Shown: one piece after another, positions 1 through 9,909 of the stretch
Layout: every line of letters starts with the position of its first letter
Numbering within the stretch: the first letter of the stretch is position 1
Origin: Byssovorax sp.
GTDB taxonomy: Bacteria; Myxococcota_A; Polyangia; Polyangiales; Polyangiaceae
Reading direction: 5' to 3'
Assembly: GCA_025362495.1 (NCBI GenBank)
Contig: JANYGI010000156.1
Coordinates: 1 to 53,299 of the forward strand
DNA length: 53,299 nt
Program-made: the position numbers and the translations under genes
The notes under the pieces: model-generated
Seen by the model: the letters and a program-made list of their open reading frames with translations, nothing else
The model's database searches: none
What the model was told of the DNA's origin: nothing

Positions 1-21
1 TCACTTCCGTACGTACGTATA

Positions 22-40
22 CAATCCAGTTTTCAAGGAC
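22..40 (-). promoter_or_regulatory. boxA-like antitermination element
   Basis: The minus strand reads GTCCTTGAAAACTGGATTG. This resembles the CTTTGAAAACTG element seen in rRNA leaders and 16S-23S spacers of many bacteria, where NusB/S10 binds the nascent RNA. It lies downstream of all three promoters, as expected. Confidence 0.5.
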
Positions 41-138
41 CGAGCCGAGCCTGCCAAACCAGAAGGTCTGTTCAGTACTCGTGTGCTCCGCTTCGGAAGC
101 GGCACCTTGCGGCGCCCTGCTTCGTCTGCGGGGGCGGA

Positions 139-167
139 AACCTACGCTTCCGTCTCTGCTTCGTCAA
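139..167 (-). promoter_or_regulatory. Sigma70-type promoter, third of three (rRNA leader)
   Basis: On the minus strand TTGACG (162-167), a 17-base spacer and TAGGTT (139-144). It lies 148 bases downstream of the second promoter, so the three are almost evenly spaced. Confidence 0.55.
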
Positions 168-286
168 CCTCTTTTTTTTGCTCGTCGTCGGCGCGTACTG
201 CTTGCCGAGGAGGCGAGTGGGAGCGTCAGCCTTCTGCGCTTTCCCCGGTTTCGCGACTTCCGAAACCGTCTTCGAGGAGGAGCGGC

Positions 287-315
287 TTTCTACTTCGCCG
301 CTGCCTGAACCGCAA
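287..315 (-). promoter_or_regulatory. Sigma70-type promoter, second of three (rRNA leader)
   Basis: On the minus strand TTGCGG (310-315), a 17-base spacer and TAGAAA (287-292). The -10 box and the two bases after it (TAGAAAGC) are identical to those of the promoter at 422-450, 135 bases upstream. Confidence 0.6.
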
Positions 316-421
316 CTGATTTGCGCTTCTTTTTCCCTGGTTTCAGCTCTGCAACACAGAGCTTGGACAGGTGTCTCAATTCGTCGCTGCCCGGAGGCGG
401 CGCTTCGTCGAGAGGGCGCGC

Positions 422-450
422 TTTCTACGCCCCGAGCTTGGAACTGTCAA
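422..450 (-). promoter_or_regulatory. Sigma70-type promoter, first of three (rRNA leader)
   Basis: On the minus strand TTGACA (445-450), a 17-base spacer and TAGAAA (422-427) form a near-consensus vegetative promoter. The spacer ends in GGGGCG, just upstream of the -10 box. Confidence 0.7.
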
Positions 451-576
451 CGCTGTTTTTCACGTGCCCCGGACAAACGGGGATCACCTCGAATTCATTG
501 ATCTTTGTTCGCCTCGACGCGGCCGCTCGCGGCGGCGCCCCTGTCCCTCCGGGCGGAGTCGGTGCACAAGTCGCGC

Positions 577-1926
577 ATGGTGACGCAGACCGATCTCGAC
601 GTTCGCTCGCTGGGCGAGCGTCGCTTCCCTTCGCCGCTCGAGCTTTCCACGGTACCGGGTGACGAGATCGCCGACTACGTGCCCGATCGGGCCCGGGTCG
701 CCCTCTCGGTGGAGTCGATGGCCGACGAGGTCGCGGCGCCGTCGCTCGTCTTCGAGAAGGCCGGCCCGCGCGAGGCTCTCTTCTTCGATCCGCGGGCGAC
801 GCGGGCCGCGATCGTCACCTGCGGCGGGCTCTGCCCCGGCATCAACAACGTCCTCCGCTCGATGGTCCTCGAGCTCCACCACAAGTACCGGGTGAAGGAC
901 GTCCTCGGCTTTCGCTACGGGTTCGAGGGCCTCTGCAAGGAAGAGGGAGTGCCGCCGATCCACCTCGGCCCCGACGAGGTGCGGAGCATCCACACCATGG
1001 GCGGGAGCTTCCTCGGCCTCTCGCGGGGGCGGCAGGATCCGAAGGTGATGGTCGACACGCTGGAGGCGCGCGGGATCGACATCCTCTTCGCGGTCGGCGG
1101 CGACGGGACGCTCCGCGGCGCCCACGCGATCCACGAGGAGATAACGAGGCGCGGGGCGAAGATCGCGGTCGTCGCCGTTCCCAAGACCATCGACAACGAC
1201 ATCGCCTTCGTCGACAAGACCTTCGGCTATGACAGCGCGGTGGAGATGGCCCGCACCGCCGTTGACGCCGGCCACACCGAGGCGATCGGGGCCCGCAACG
1301 GCATCTCGGTCGTGAAGCTGATGGGGCGCGACTCGGGCTTCATCGCCGCGGCCGCGACGCTGGCGAGCCTGGAGGTGAACTTCTGCCTGGTGCCCGAGGT
1401 CCACTTCGACCTCGAGGGCGAGATTGGCCTGTTCATGGCGCTGGAGCGCCGGCTCGCCGAGCGGGCTCACGCGCTGATCGTGGTCGCCGAAGGCTGCGGG
1501 CAAAGCCTCGAGGGCGCCGGCGTCGAGCGCGACGCCTCCGGCAACGTGCGCTATGCGAGCGCGTCCGCCGACATCGGGCCGGTGCTCCGCGACGCGATCG
1601 CCGCGCACTTCGCGAAGCAGGGGACGCGCGTCTCCGTGAAGTACATCGATCCCAGCTACATCATCCGCAGCGTGCCCGCGAACGCGAGCGACAGCATCTT
1701 CTGCGACAGCCTGGCGCGGCACGCCGTCCACGCGGGGATGGCCGGGAAGACGGATCTGGTGATCGGGCGCTGGCACCGCCTCTTCACGCACGTGCCGCTG
1801 CCGGTGTCGATCGGCCAGAAAAAGCGCCTCGATCCCGATGGAGATCTCTGGCTCGCGGTCACCGAGACGACGGGGCAGCCGCCGCTCTCGCGGGTCGATC
1901 CCTCGCGCGCGCGGCGAACCAGGTAA
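577..1926 (+). CDS. pfkA: 6-phosphofructokinase, group III (predicted ATP-dependent)
   Basis: Phosphorylates fructose 6-phosphate to the 1,6-bisphosphate in glycolysis. From the ATG at 577 the protein has 449 residues. It has the family motifs GGLCPGIN (about residue 83), GGDGT (about 174), PKTIDND (about 202) and MGRDSGF (about 249). In this family Gly after GGD is associated with ATP as donor, while Lys in PKTIDND is typical of the PPi-type and trypanosomal group. The combination matches ATP-using group III enzymes. A TTG at 505 would add 24 residues of low-complexity sequence, and I prefer 577. The B3/B4 gene starts nine bases after the stop, so the two are probably co-transcribed. ATP versus PPi use is inferred from two residues only. 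Confidence 0.9.
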   Translation: MVTQTDLDVRSLGERRFPSPLELSTVPGDEIADYVPDRARVALSVESMADEVAAPSLVFEKAGPREALFFDPRATRAAIVTCGGLCPGINNVLRSMVLELHHKYRVKDVLGFRYGFEGLCKEEGVPPIHLGPDEVRSIHTMGGSFLGLSRGRQDPKVMVDTLEARGIDILFAVGGDGTLRGAHAIHEEITRRGAKIAVVAVPKTIDNDIAFVDKTFGYDSAVEMARTAVDAGHTEAIGARNGISVVKLMGRDSGFIAAAATLASLEVNFCLVPEVHFDLEGEIGLFMALERRLAERAHALIVVAEGCGQSLEGAGVERDASGNVRYASASADIGPVLRDAIAAHFAKQGTRVSVKYIDPSYIIRSVPANASDSIFCDSLARHAVHAGMAGKTDLVIGRWHRLFTHVPLPVSIGQKKRLDPDGDLWLAVTETTGQPPLSRVDPSRARRTR

Positions 1927-1935
1927 GCTCGGCGG

Positions 1936-2562
1936 ATGCTCACGATTGAGTCGCATCCGCTGCTCGACGTCGTCGCCTTCACCACCACGTTCGAAGGATC
2001 GATCGCCGAGATCACGGTGAGCGACTCACTCTGCCGGCTCCTCGCGCCGGACGCGAAGGCGCCGCTGTGCTCCGACGACGCCGTCCGTGCCGCTGTGCGC
2101 GAGCTGCTCCGTCACGGCGGGTACAAGCCCACCGGGCGCGGCAAGCCGGCCTCCGAGTACCTCGCCCGCGCGGCCGGCGACGGCACGCTCGGGGCGATCA
2201 ACACGGCGGTCGACGCGAGCAACGCGGTCTCGCTCCACAGCGGCCTGCCGGTGAGCGTCGTCGATCTCGATCGCGCGACGGCGCCGCTGCGGATCGCCAT
2301 CGCGCCGGCCGGCGCGCGGTACGTCTTCAATGCGTCGGGCCAGGAGATCGACATCGCCGGCCTCGCGGTCCTGTTCGACGCCGCGGGCCCGTGCGCCGGC
2401 CCCGTCAAGGACTCGCACCGCACCAAGACCCACGCCGAGACGACGCGCACGCTCTCGGTGATCTGGGGAACGCGCGCCCTGCCCGGCCGATCCGCCGCCG
2501 CGGCCGCGTGGTATCGCGATCTGCTCGAAGGCCTGGGCGCGAAGACCGAGATCGTCAGTTGA
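1936..2562 (+). CDS. Stand-alone B3/B4 tRNA-binding domain protein (PheRS beta-related)
   Basis: 208 residues. It resembles the B3/B4 domain of phenylalanyl-tRNA synthetase beta, which edits mischarged tRNA, but there is no synthetase around it. Supporting segments are the central AINTAVDASNAVSLHSGLP and a C-terminal KDSHRTKTHAET stretch typical of the free-standing family. The likely role is tRNA quality control or an amino-acid-related side reaction; this is family inference. It follows the phosphofructokinase gene by nine bases. Its TGA stop abuts the stop of the convergent radical SAM gene, so TGATCA (2560-2565) serves both genes, leaving no room for a terminator between them. Confidence 0.75.
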   Translation: MLTIESHPLLDVVAFTTTFEGSIAEITVSDSLCRLLAPDAKAPLCSDDAVRAAVRELLRHGGYKPTGRGKPASEYLARAAGDGTLGAINTAVDASNAVSLHSGLPVSVVDLDRATAPLRIAIAPAGARYVFNASGQEIDIAGLAVLFDAAGPCAGPVKDSHRTKTHAETTRTLSVIWGTRALPGRSAAAAAWYRDLLEGLGAKTEIVS

Positions 2563-4407
2563 TCACGAGGACAGGATCTTGAGCCGCCCGCGGGTCTTGA
2601 GCTGCGACTGGCTCCCTTCGATGTCGGGCGTGCGCACGTAGGTCGTCGCGGGCTGCGGCTTCATCGGGTGGGCGCTCCAGATCGCGAAGTCGTCGGTCAG
2701 CGGCCCGGGGAGCGTCGGTTGCACGGTGCGCTCGAGGAGCTGGAAGCCATGGCGGCCTTCGAGCTCGAGCGGCAGCCCCTTGGCCGGGCCGCCCTGCTGG
2801 AACCACGCGCGCGCGGCGTTCACGTTGCGGATCAGCACGAAATGCTGAGGATCGAGCTTCGCCGCGGTGGTGAAGTGGTCCATCATCCCCTGGATGTCGC
2901 CGCGGACCTTGGCGATACAAGCGAGGTAGTTGTAGACGAGCCCGGGGAGCGGATACCCGAGCTCGAGCGCGCGGCGCAAATGGCGCTCCGACTCGTCGAG
3001 CAGGCCCTCCTGAAAGCACGCTCCCCCGAGATCCATGTGGGCGCTGTGGTAGTCGGGCAAGAGCGCGAGGATGGCGCGGCACTCGGCCACGCCCTCGCGG
3101 TACAGCTCGCGCAGGCCGCTGTTCTTCGCGAACCAGGCATTCATGAGCTCGGTGTCGGCCTCGGTGGCGTCGTACGGAGTCTTGAGCTCCTGGAAGTCGC
3201 CCGTGAAGAAAGCCTCGCGCTGGAGCCAGCCGGCCTTCTCGGCGTCCTCGAAGTCGCGGGTGCCGGGGTAGATCGAGAGGCACGAGAAGATGTACTGATG
3301 GGGCTTGGCGCGCTCGAGAAAATCGAGCGTCTCCTGGAAGGTCTGCGCCGTCTCGCCGCGGTTGCCGAGCATCATGAAGAAGCGGACCTGGATGCCGTAC
3401 TTCTTGGCCAGGTTGGCCGCCGCGACGATCTCATCGACGGTGATCTTCTTGTCGATGTTGGCGAGGATCGAAGGCGATCCCGACTCGACGCCGAGGCTGA
3501 GGCGCTGGCAGCCGGCGAGGCGCATCTCGCGGAGCAGGGGCTCGCTCAGGACGTCGACGCGGGTGTCGCAGCTCCAGAAGAACTCCATCTTGCGCTCGCG
3601 GATGCCGGCGCAGAGCTCGAGGATCCTCTTCTTGTTGGTGGTGAAGGTGTCGTCCTTGATCTGGATCATCTTCACGGGGAGGCGCGCGATCGCCGCCTGC
3701 AGGGCGTCGAGCACGTAGGGCACCGACTGGCCTCGGAAGCCCCGGCCCCACGTCGTCTCGGCGCCGCAGAAGGTGCAGGCCCACGGGCAGCCGCGCGAGG
3801 TCATCACGATGTGGGTATCGAAGTAGTCATGTGGCGACGCGAGGGTGTCGAGGTCCTCCACCGAGGGGCGATTGGGCCCCTTCAGGATCTTGTCGCCCTT
3901 GCGGTAGACCATGCCGGCGAGGCCCTGCGTCGATTTGCCCTCGGCGAGGCAGGTCGCGAGCTCGAGGAAGGTGACGTCGCTCTCGCCGAGGCAGACCGAG
4001 TCGATCTCGGCGTGGTGGGCGAGCAGCTCTTTCGCGAGCGGCGTGGCGTGCGGGCCGCCGATGACGACGTGGGCCGCGGGGTGGTGCTGCTTGATCGATT
4101 TCGCCGCGAGGGCCACGCCGCGGCGGTTCGCCGTCCAGCAGGACATGCCGTAGAGATCGGCGTCGAGCGCGCGTATCACCTCGTCGACGCGCGACCACGG
4201 GTACGACGAGAGGTTGAGGATCTTCACCTGGTGGCCAGCCCGGATCGCCTGCGCTCCGAGCGAGAAGAGGCCATAAGGCGTCTGGTAGAAATCGGCGTCG
4301 AGATCGCCGTCGCGGTAGCCCGTCGGGGGGCCGTCACCGTGGGTGTCGGCGGGCTCGCCGGGGGCGGCGATCTTCCAGGGCGGCGGGTAAATCAAGGCGA
4401 TCCGCAT
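2563..4407 (-). CDS. B12-binding radical SAM protein with C-terminal TPR-like region
   Basis: 614 residues. Residues 1-190 form a cobalamin-binding-like domain, including VVIGGPHATPLAKELL. A radical SAM core follows with the CxxxCxxC cluster motif as SRGCPWACTFCGAE at about residue 205. It continues with IKDDTFTTNKKRI and SLGVESGSPSILANIDKK, typical of the class. The last 200 residues have TPR-like helices (AHMDLGGACFQEGLLDESERHL) and a tail of unknown function. Members of this class methylate or rearrange lipids, antibiotics or hopanoids; the substrate cannot be told. The gene is monocistronic here and convergent with the B3/B4 gene. Confidence 0.85.
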   Translation of the reverse strand: MRIALIYPPPWKIAAPGEPADTHGDGPPTGYRDGDLDADFYQTPYGLFSLGAQAIRAGHQVKILNLSSYPWSRVDEVIRALDADLYGMSCWTANRRGVALAAKSIKQHHPAAHVVIGGPHATPLAKELLAHHAEIDSVCLGESDVTFLELATCLAEGKSTQGLAGMVYRKGDKILKGPNRPSVEDLDTLASPHDYFDTHIVMTSRGCPWACTFCGAETTWGRGFRGQSVPYVLDALQAAIARLPVKMIQIKDDTFTTNKKRILELCAGIRERKMEFFWSCDTRVDVLSEPLLREMRLAGCQRLSLGVESGSPSILANIDKKITVDEIVAAANLAKKYGIQVRFFMMLGNRGETAQTFQETLDFLERAKPHQYIFSCLSIYPGTRDFEDAEKAGWLQREAFFTGDFQELKTPYDATEADTELMNAWFAKNSGLRELYREGVAECRAILALLPDYHSAHMDLGGACFQEGLLDESERHLRRALELGYPLPGLVYNYLACIAKVRGDIQGMMDHFTTAAKLDPQHFVLIRNVNAARAWFQQGGPAKGLPLELEGRHGFQLLERTVQPTLPGPLTDDFAIWSAHPMKPQPATTYVRTPDIEGSQSQLKTRGRLKILSS

Positions 4408-4468
4408 CGGGCTTCGTCTCCGGGCCGGGTCGGACTCCGCGCGGGCGCGCAGGTTCCCGCGGCGCTTC

Positions 4469-4681
4469 TCAGCCGGTCTTGGTCTTCAGCGGGTAGCGCA
4501 GGAAGATCACGCGCGAGTGCCCGTCGCCGGGGCCGCTCGTGATGGTGAGCTGCTCGCCCTCAGGGAAGCGCTGATCCCGCGAAAGCTCCTTCGCTTCATG
4601 CGCCGAGGCTACCGCGTTTCGAACGGGCTGGGCAGCGTCGCGAGTTGGCAAGGCGCGGCGAAAGCGGCATCGTGCGGCCAT
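4469..4681 (-). CDS. Small hypothetical protein, possibly the 3' remnant of a lost gene
   Basis: From an ATG at 4681 the frame gives 70 residues ending GDGHSRVIFLRYPLKTKTG. Third-position GC is very high over the last 43 or so codons (about 4600-4469), so that part behaves like coding sequence. The codons upstream lose this bias, and the only start overlaps the start of the divergent gene at 4680. It may be a short gene or the surviving tail of a decayed one. I recognise no family. Confidence 0.35.
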   Translation of the reverse strand: MAARCRFRRALPTRDAAQPVRNAVASAHEAKELSRDQRFPEGEQLTITSGPGDGHSRVIFLRYPLKTKTG

Positions 4682-5825
4682 GCCCAGCGCCCTCGATCGA
4701 TCCCTCGTCCGCGCGGCGATCCGCGTCGGCCTCGTGGGGATCCTCGGCGCGACCCTCCCGCGCGCGTGCGCAGGAGGCGACGCCGGGGCTTTATTTGAAG
4801 GCGATCGAGAGATCCAGACGGCCCTCGCCCGCGGCGTCGTCGACGACCTCGAGGCCGGCGTCAGCGCCGCGACGTTCCACACCGGGAGCCCGCGCTTCGA
4901 CGGCGAGTGGGCGCTCGGGACCTACCAGATGGCCGCGCTCGGCCTCGCGCAGGTGGTGATCGCCCACCCCGAGCTGAAGGACGAGCTCGTCCCGACGATC
5001 GAGGCCAGCGTCGAGCGCCTGCTCGCCCCCGAGACGATGGCCTTCGGCACGCAAGCCTGGCACGCGGCGGCGCTCGACGATCTCGCGAGCGATCACGGCC
5101 ACGCGTACCTCGGCTACATCAACCTCGCGCTCGGGATGCTGCGGATCGTGGCGCCGCACAACCGCTTCGTCGGGCTCCACGATCGGATCACCGAGGCGCT
5201 GGCGCGGCGTATTTCTCTCGCGCCGAACGGCCTGATCGAGACCTACCCCGGCGAGGCGTACCCGGCCGACAACGCCGCGGTGGTAGGCTCAATCGGCCTC
5301 CACGATCGCCTGCCCGAGAGCGATCATCACGCGCTCCTGGCGGCCTGGGCGACGACGTTTCGCGCGCGGTGGATCGATCCGGCGAGCGGGATGATCTATC
5401 AGGCCGGCGATCCCGCGACGGGCCAGCCGCGCGGCCCCGCCCGGGCGTCGCACACCGCGCTCGCCGTGTACGCGCTCTCGTTCGCGGCGCCGGAGCTGTC
5501 GCGCGATCTCTTCGAGGCCCTCCAGCGCTCGCAGCGCGCGAGCTTCGTCGGGTTCGGGGCGATCCGCGAGGACGCGCCGGGAACGACCGGATCGTCGGAC
5601 ATCGACTCGGGCCCGGTGGTCCTCGGCGTGGGCGTGTCGGCGACGGGCTTCGCGCTCGCCGGGGCTCGAATTCACGGCGATCGCGCGCTCTACACCGAGC
5701 TCTACCGCACCGCCGATCTCTTCGGCGCTCCGCGCAAGAGCGGCGAAGGGCGGCGCTTCGTGAGCGGCGGTCCGCTCGGCGACGCGATCCTACTGGCCAT
5801 GCTCACCGCGCGGCGGTCGCCATGA
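4680..5825 (+). CDS. Secreted protein resembling linalool dehydratase/isomerase-type alpha-toroid proteins
   Basis: 381 residues with an Arg-containing hydrophobic N-terminus (residues 10-28, ending near ATLPRACA), likely an export signal. The mature part is helical with conserved-looking segments WALGTYQMAALGLA, DHGHAYLGYINLALG, HDRITEALARR and YPADNAAVVGSIGLHDR. These recall the (alpha/alpha)6 barrel of LinD-like proteins. No catalytic residue can be assigned with certainty. The downstream small membrane gene overlaps by ATGA, so the two are translationally coupled and may act together at the envelope. Family assignment is tentative. Confidence 0.6.
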   Translation: MPSALDRSLVRAAIRVGLVGILGATLPRACAGGDAGALFEGDREIQTALARGVVDDLEAGVSAATFHTGSPRFDGEWALGTYQMAALGLAQVVIAHPELKDELVPTIEASVERLLAPETMAFGTQAWHAAALDDLASDHGHAYLGYINLALGMLRIVAPHNRFVGLHDRITEALARRISLAPNGLIETYPGEAYPADNAAVVGSIGLHDRLPESDHHALLAAWATTFRARWIDPASGMIYQAGDPATGQPRGPARASHTALAVYALSFAAPELSRDLFEALQRSQRASFVGFGAIREDAPGTTGSSDIDSGPVVLGVGVSATGFALAGARIHGDRALYTELYRTADLFGAPRKSGEGRRFVSGGPLGDAILLAMLTARRSP

Positions 5826-6073
5826 ACATGGCCTGGCTCCCGCGCCGCACGCTCTATTGCGCTATCGCGCTGGTGATGATCGAGATCCTCGGCCTGCGCG
5901 TCCTCGCGGCGATTGGCCTGGTCGAGTCGCTGCTGTCGCCCGACGGCGGCCGCGCGCTCGTGGCTCTGCCGATCGCGGTGATCTTCTTCGCCGCGCGGCT
6001 CACCGTGCGCTTCGTGCTGCCGGGCCTCGTGGCCTCGTCGCTGCTGATCGCGTGGCGGAGGCGCCCGCGTTGA
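5822..6073 (+). CDS. Small membrane protein (83 residues)
   Basis: The ATG at 5822 overlaps the stop of the preceding gene (ATGA). The protein has two clear hydrophobic segments: residues about 12-40, and about 46-76 with an internal Arg. It ends in a basic tail RRRPR, suggesting a cytoplasmic C-terminus. I recognise no family. Tight coupling to the LinD-like gene suggests a shared envelope role. Confidence 0.7.
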   Translation: MNMAWLPRRTLYCAIALVMIEILGLRVLAAIGLVESLLSPDGGRALVALPIAVIFFAARLTVRFVLPGLVASSLLIAWRRRPR

Positions 6074-6076
6074 CGG

Positions 6077-6095
6077 TGTTGCCCAGCGGGCAACG
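6077..6095 (+). terminator. Hairpin between convergent genes
   Basis: GTTGCCC (6078-6084), AGC loop, GGGCAAC (6088-6094) is a perfect 7 bp stem filling the 22-base gap between the small membrane gene and the convergent thioesterase gene. There is no T tract. The 12-mer TGTTGCCCAGCG recurs at 11708 after another gene end. Confidence 0.55.
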
Positions 6096-6596
6096 CTAGC
6101 GCGCGAAGGGCTCCCAGTCGTCCGAGAGCGCTCGGCCCAGCAGCCGCTCGGCGGCGGCGCGATCGAGGAGCGCGAAGGCAAATTCACCCGCGAAACAGAG
6201 CGTTTCTGCCTGCGTGAGGTCGACGTGGATCGTGACCACGCGCCGGGTGTCGACGGTGATCCTCCCCCGCCCCACCACCTCTTCGGCGATGCGCACCGGC
6301 TTCTTGAGTCGGGCGTCGATGGTGCCCGTGAAGCCGAAGCGCCCGCGCAACCCGATCACGGTCCAGGCCGCGATCTCGTCGGCGAGCGTGGTGACGAGGC
6401 CGCCGTGCATCACGCCGGGCGGGCCCTGATAGCGCTCGTGCGGCGTGAAGCGCGTGACGACGTCGTCGCCGTCCTTGAAGAAGCGGAGTCGGAAGCCGAT
6501 GGGGTGATCCGGGCTGCACCCGAAGCAGGGCGAGCCCGGACCGAACAGGTGGGGATCGAGGGCGACGAGCTCGGACATCGACGCCGCTTCTACCAT
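6096..6596 (-). CDS. PaaI/hotdog-fold acyl-CoA thioesterase
   Basis: 166 residues from 6596; a second ATG at 6578 gives 160 residues and is equally possible. The signature PPGVMHGGLVTTLADEIAAW with HGG is that of hotdog thioesterases, which hydrolyse acyl-CoA or acyl-thioester substrates. An N-terminal CFGCSPDHPIGFRLRF segment is common in this subgroup. No pathway partner is adjacent. It is convergent with the small membrane gene across a hairpin, and Lon ends just upstream on the same strand. Confidence 0.85.
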   Translation of the reverse strand: MVEAASMSELVALDPHLFGPGSPCFGCSPDHPIGFRLRFFKDGDDVVTRFTPHERYQGPPGVMHGGLVTTLADEIAAWTVIGLRGRFGFTGTIDARLKKPVRIAEEVVGRGRITVDTRRVVTIHVDLTQAETLCFAGEFAFALLDRAAAERLLGRALSDDWEPFAR

Positions 6597-6623
6597 ACGG
6601 GAGCGGCGTCGATGTCCTCCTGG

Positions 6624-9014
<2,391 letters not shown>

Positions 9015-9113
9015 GAAGGACTCCTTCGAGGATTCGAGGATGGGTCGGGAGGGGACCCGGGTGCGGCGCCGAGCCCGGCGATCGCCGGCTCGGGGGGAGC
9101 GCTGCCCGAGTGA

Positions 9114-9136
9114 TGAACGAATCATAAATTCGTTCA
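9114..9136. promoter_or_regulatory. Palindromic operator over the lon promoter
   Basis: TGAACGAAT (9114-9122), CATAA, ATTCGTTCA (9128-9136) is a perfect inverted repeat with 9-base arms. It covers the predicted -10 box and most of the spacer of the lon promoter, a classic repressor position. The size and symmetry fit a TetR-type dimer, and a TetR gene ends 72 bases away. Confidence 0.65.
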
Positions 9137-9148
9137 CGGCTCCGTCAA
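9121..9148 (-). promoter_or_regulatory. Sigma70-type promoter of lon
   Basis: On the minus strand TTGACG (9143-9148), a 16-base spacer and TATGAT (9121-9126), about 107 bases upstream of the lon ATG. Confidence 0.65.
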
Positions 9149-9207
9149 CCACCCGGGCTGCACTTCGTGCGCAGCGACGCAGCCGCGGCGCGGGCGCCGG
9201 GCTCTGG

Positions 9208-9816
9208 CTACGCGGGGCGACGGCGCGGCGGCGGCGGACGGACGAGGACGCCGTGGAGCAGCAGGTGGTGCATCGCCGCGAGCGCCGCGCGGGTCTCGCC
9301 GCGATCGCGCGTCGCGATCCACGGGAGAGAAAAAGTCGCGTAGGCGCGGAGGATCGTGCTCGCGACCGCCTCGGGATCGGCGGCCTCGAGCTCGCCCGCC
9401 TCCGTCCCGCGGCGGAGCAGATCGGCCACGAGCGCCAGCTCGGCGTGGTGGAAGCTGACCTGCGCGGTCTTCACGGCGGCGCTGACGCAGTGGACGAGAT
9501 CGCAGGCGTGCGTCCCCGCGTCGACGAGCGCGTAGAGGGCCTCGAGCCGCGCGTCGAGGCAGCGCGTCAGCCGCTCGCGGAAGGGCCGCCGCGCTGCCCC
9601 GGCGGCCGAGCGCATGGCGTCGAGGACCTCGCGGTGACGCGAGCGGGAGAGCTCCTCGACGATGGCTTCCTTCGAGGGAAACTCGAGATACACCGTGCCG
9701 ACGCCGACCCCGGCCTCGCGCGCCACGTCGGATACCGTCGTCTTCTGCGCGCCGTAATGGCGGAGCAGGCGATCGGCGGCCTCGAGGATCGTCGCGCGGC
9801 GGTCGGGTTCGGTCAT
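9208..9816 (-). CDS. TetR family transcriptional regulator
   Basis: 202 residues. The N-terminal helix-turn-helix is typical of TetR: ILEAADRLLRHYGAQKTTV followed by VAREAGVGVGTVYLEFPSKE (residues about 10-50). The C-terminal ligand domain is not recognisable by substrate. It lies upstream of lon on the same strand, and an operator-like palindrome lies between the two, so it may control lon, itself, or the divergent diguanylate cyclase. No palindrome was seen in the short gap to that cyclase. The Pro/Arg-rich tail is typical of this GC-rich genome. Confidence 0.9.
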   Translation of the reverse strand: MTEPDRRATILEAADRLLRHYGAQKTTVSDVAREAGVGVGTVYLEFPSKEAIVEELSRSRHREVLDAMRSAAGAARRPFRERLTRCLDARLEALYALVDAGTHACDLVHCVSAAVKTAQVSFHHAELALVADLLRRGTEAGELEAADPEAVASTILRAYATFSLPWIATRDRGETRAALAAMHHLLLHGVLVRPPPPRRRPA

Positions 9817-9909
9817 GGCGTCTTCGGCGTGAACGAGTTTGCCATGGGTTCACCCCTCTGCGCCGAGAAATCTGTGCGCACGACGAGCACGGCGGTAGTG
9901 CGGCCGTCC

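Larger units (their letters stand above)
1..504 (-). other. Probable leader region of a ribosomal RNA operon (no protein gene)
   Basis: No convincing protein gene lies here. The stretch is less GC-rich than the rest of the window, and its open frames are short and compositionally odd. Read on the minus strand it has three promoter-like elements with 17-base spacers and, near the left edge, a boxA-like sequence of the kind found in rRNA leaders and spacers. This arrangement, running off the left end, suggests that the 16S gene begins just outside the window and that the assembly broke at the rRNA repeat. The identity is inferred, since no rRNA sequence is inside the window. Confidence 0.6.

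Noticed and set aside
81-501. Short open frames at the left edge
   Set aside because: Their composition is unlike host proteins, and they lie across promoter elements on the opposite strand.
2560-2565. TGATCA shared by two convergent stop codons
   Set aside because: Noted as an extreme of gene packing, but with GATC so common here it can arise by chance.
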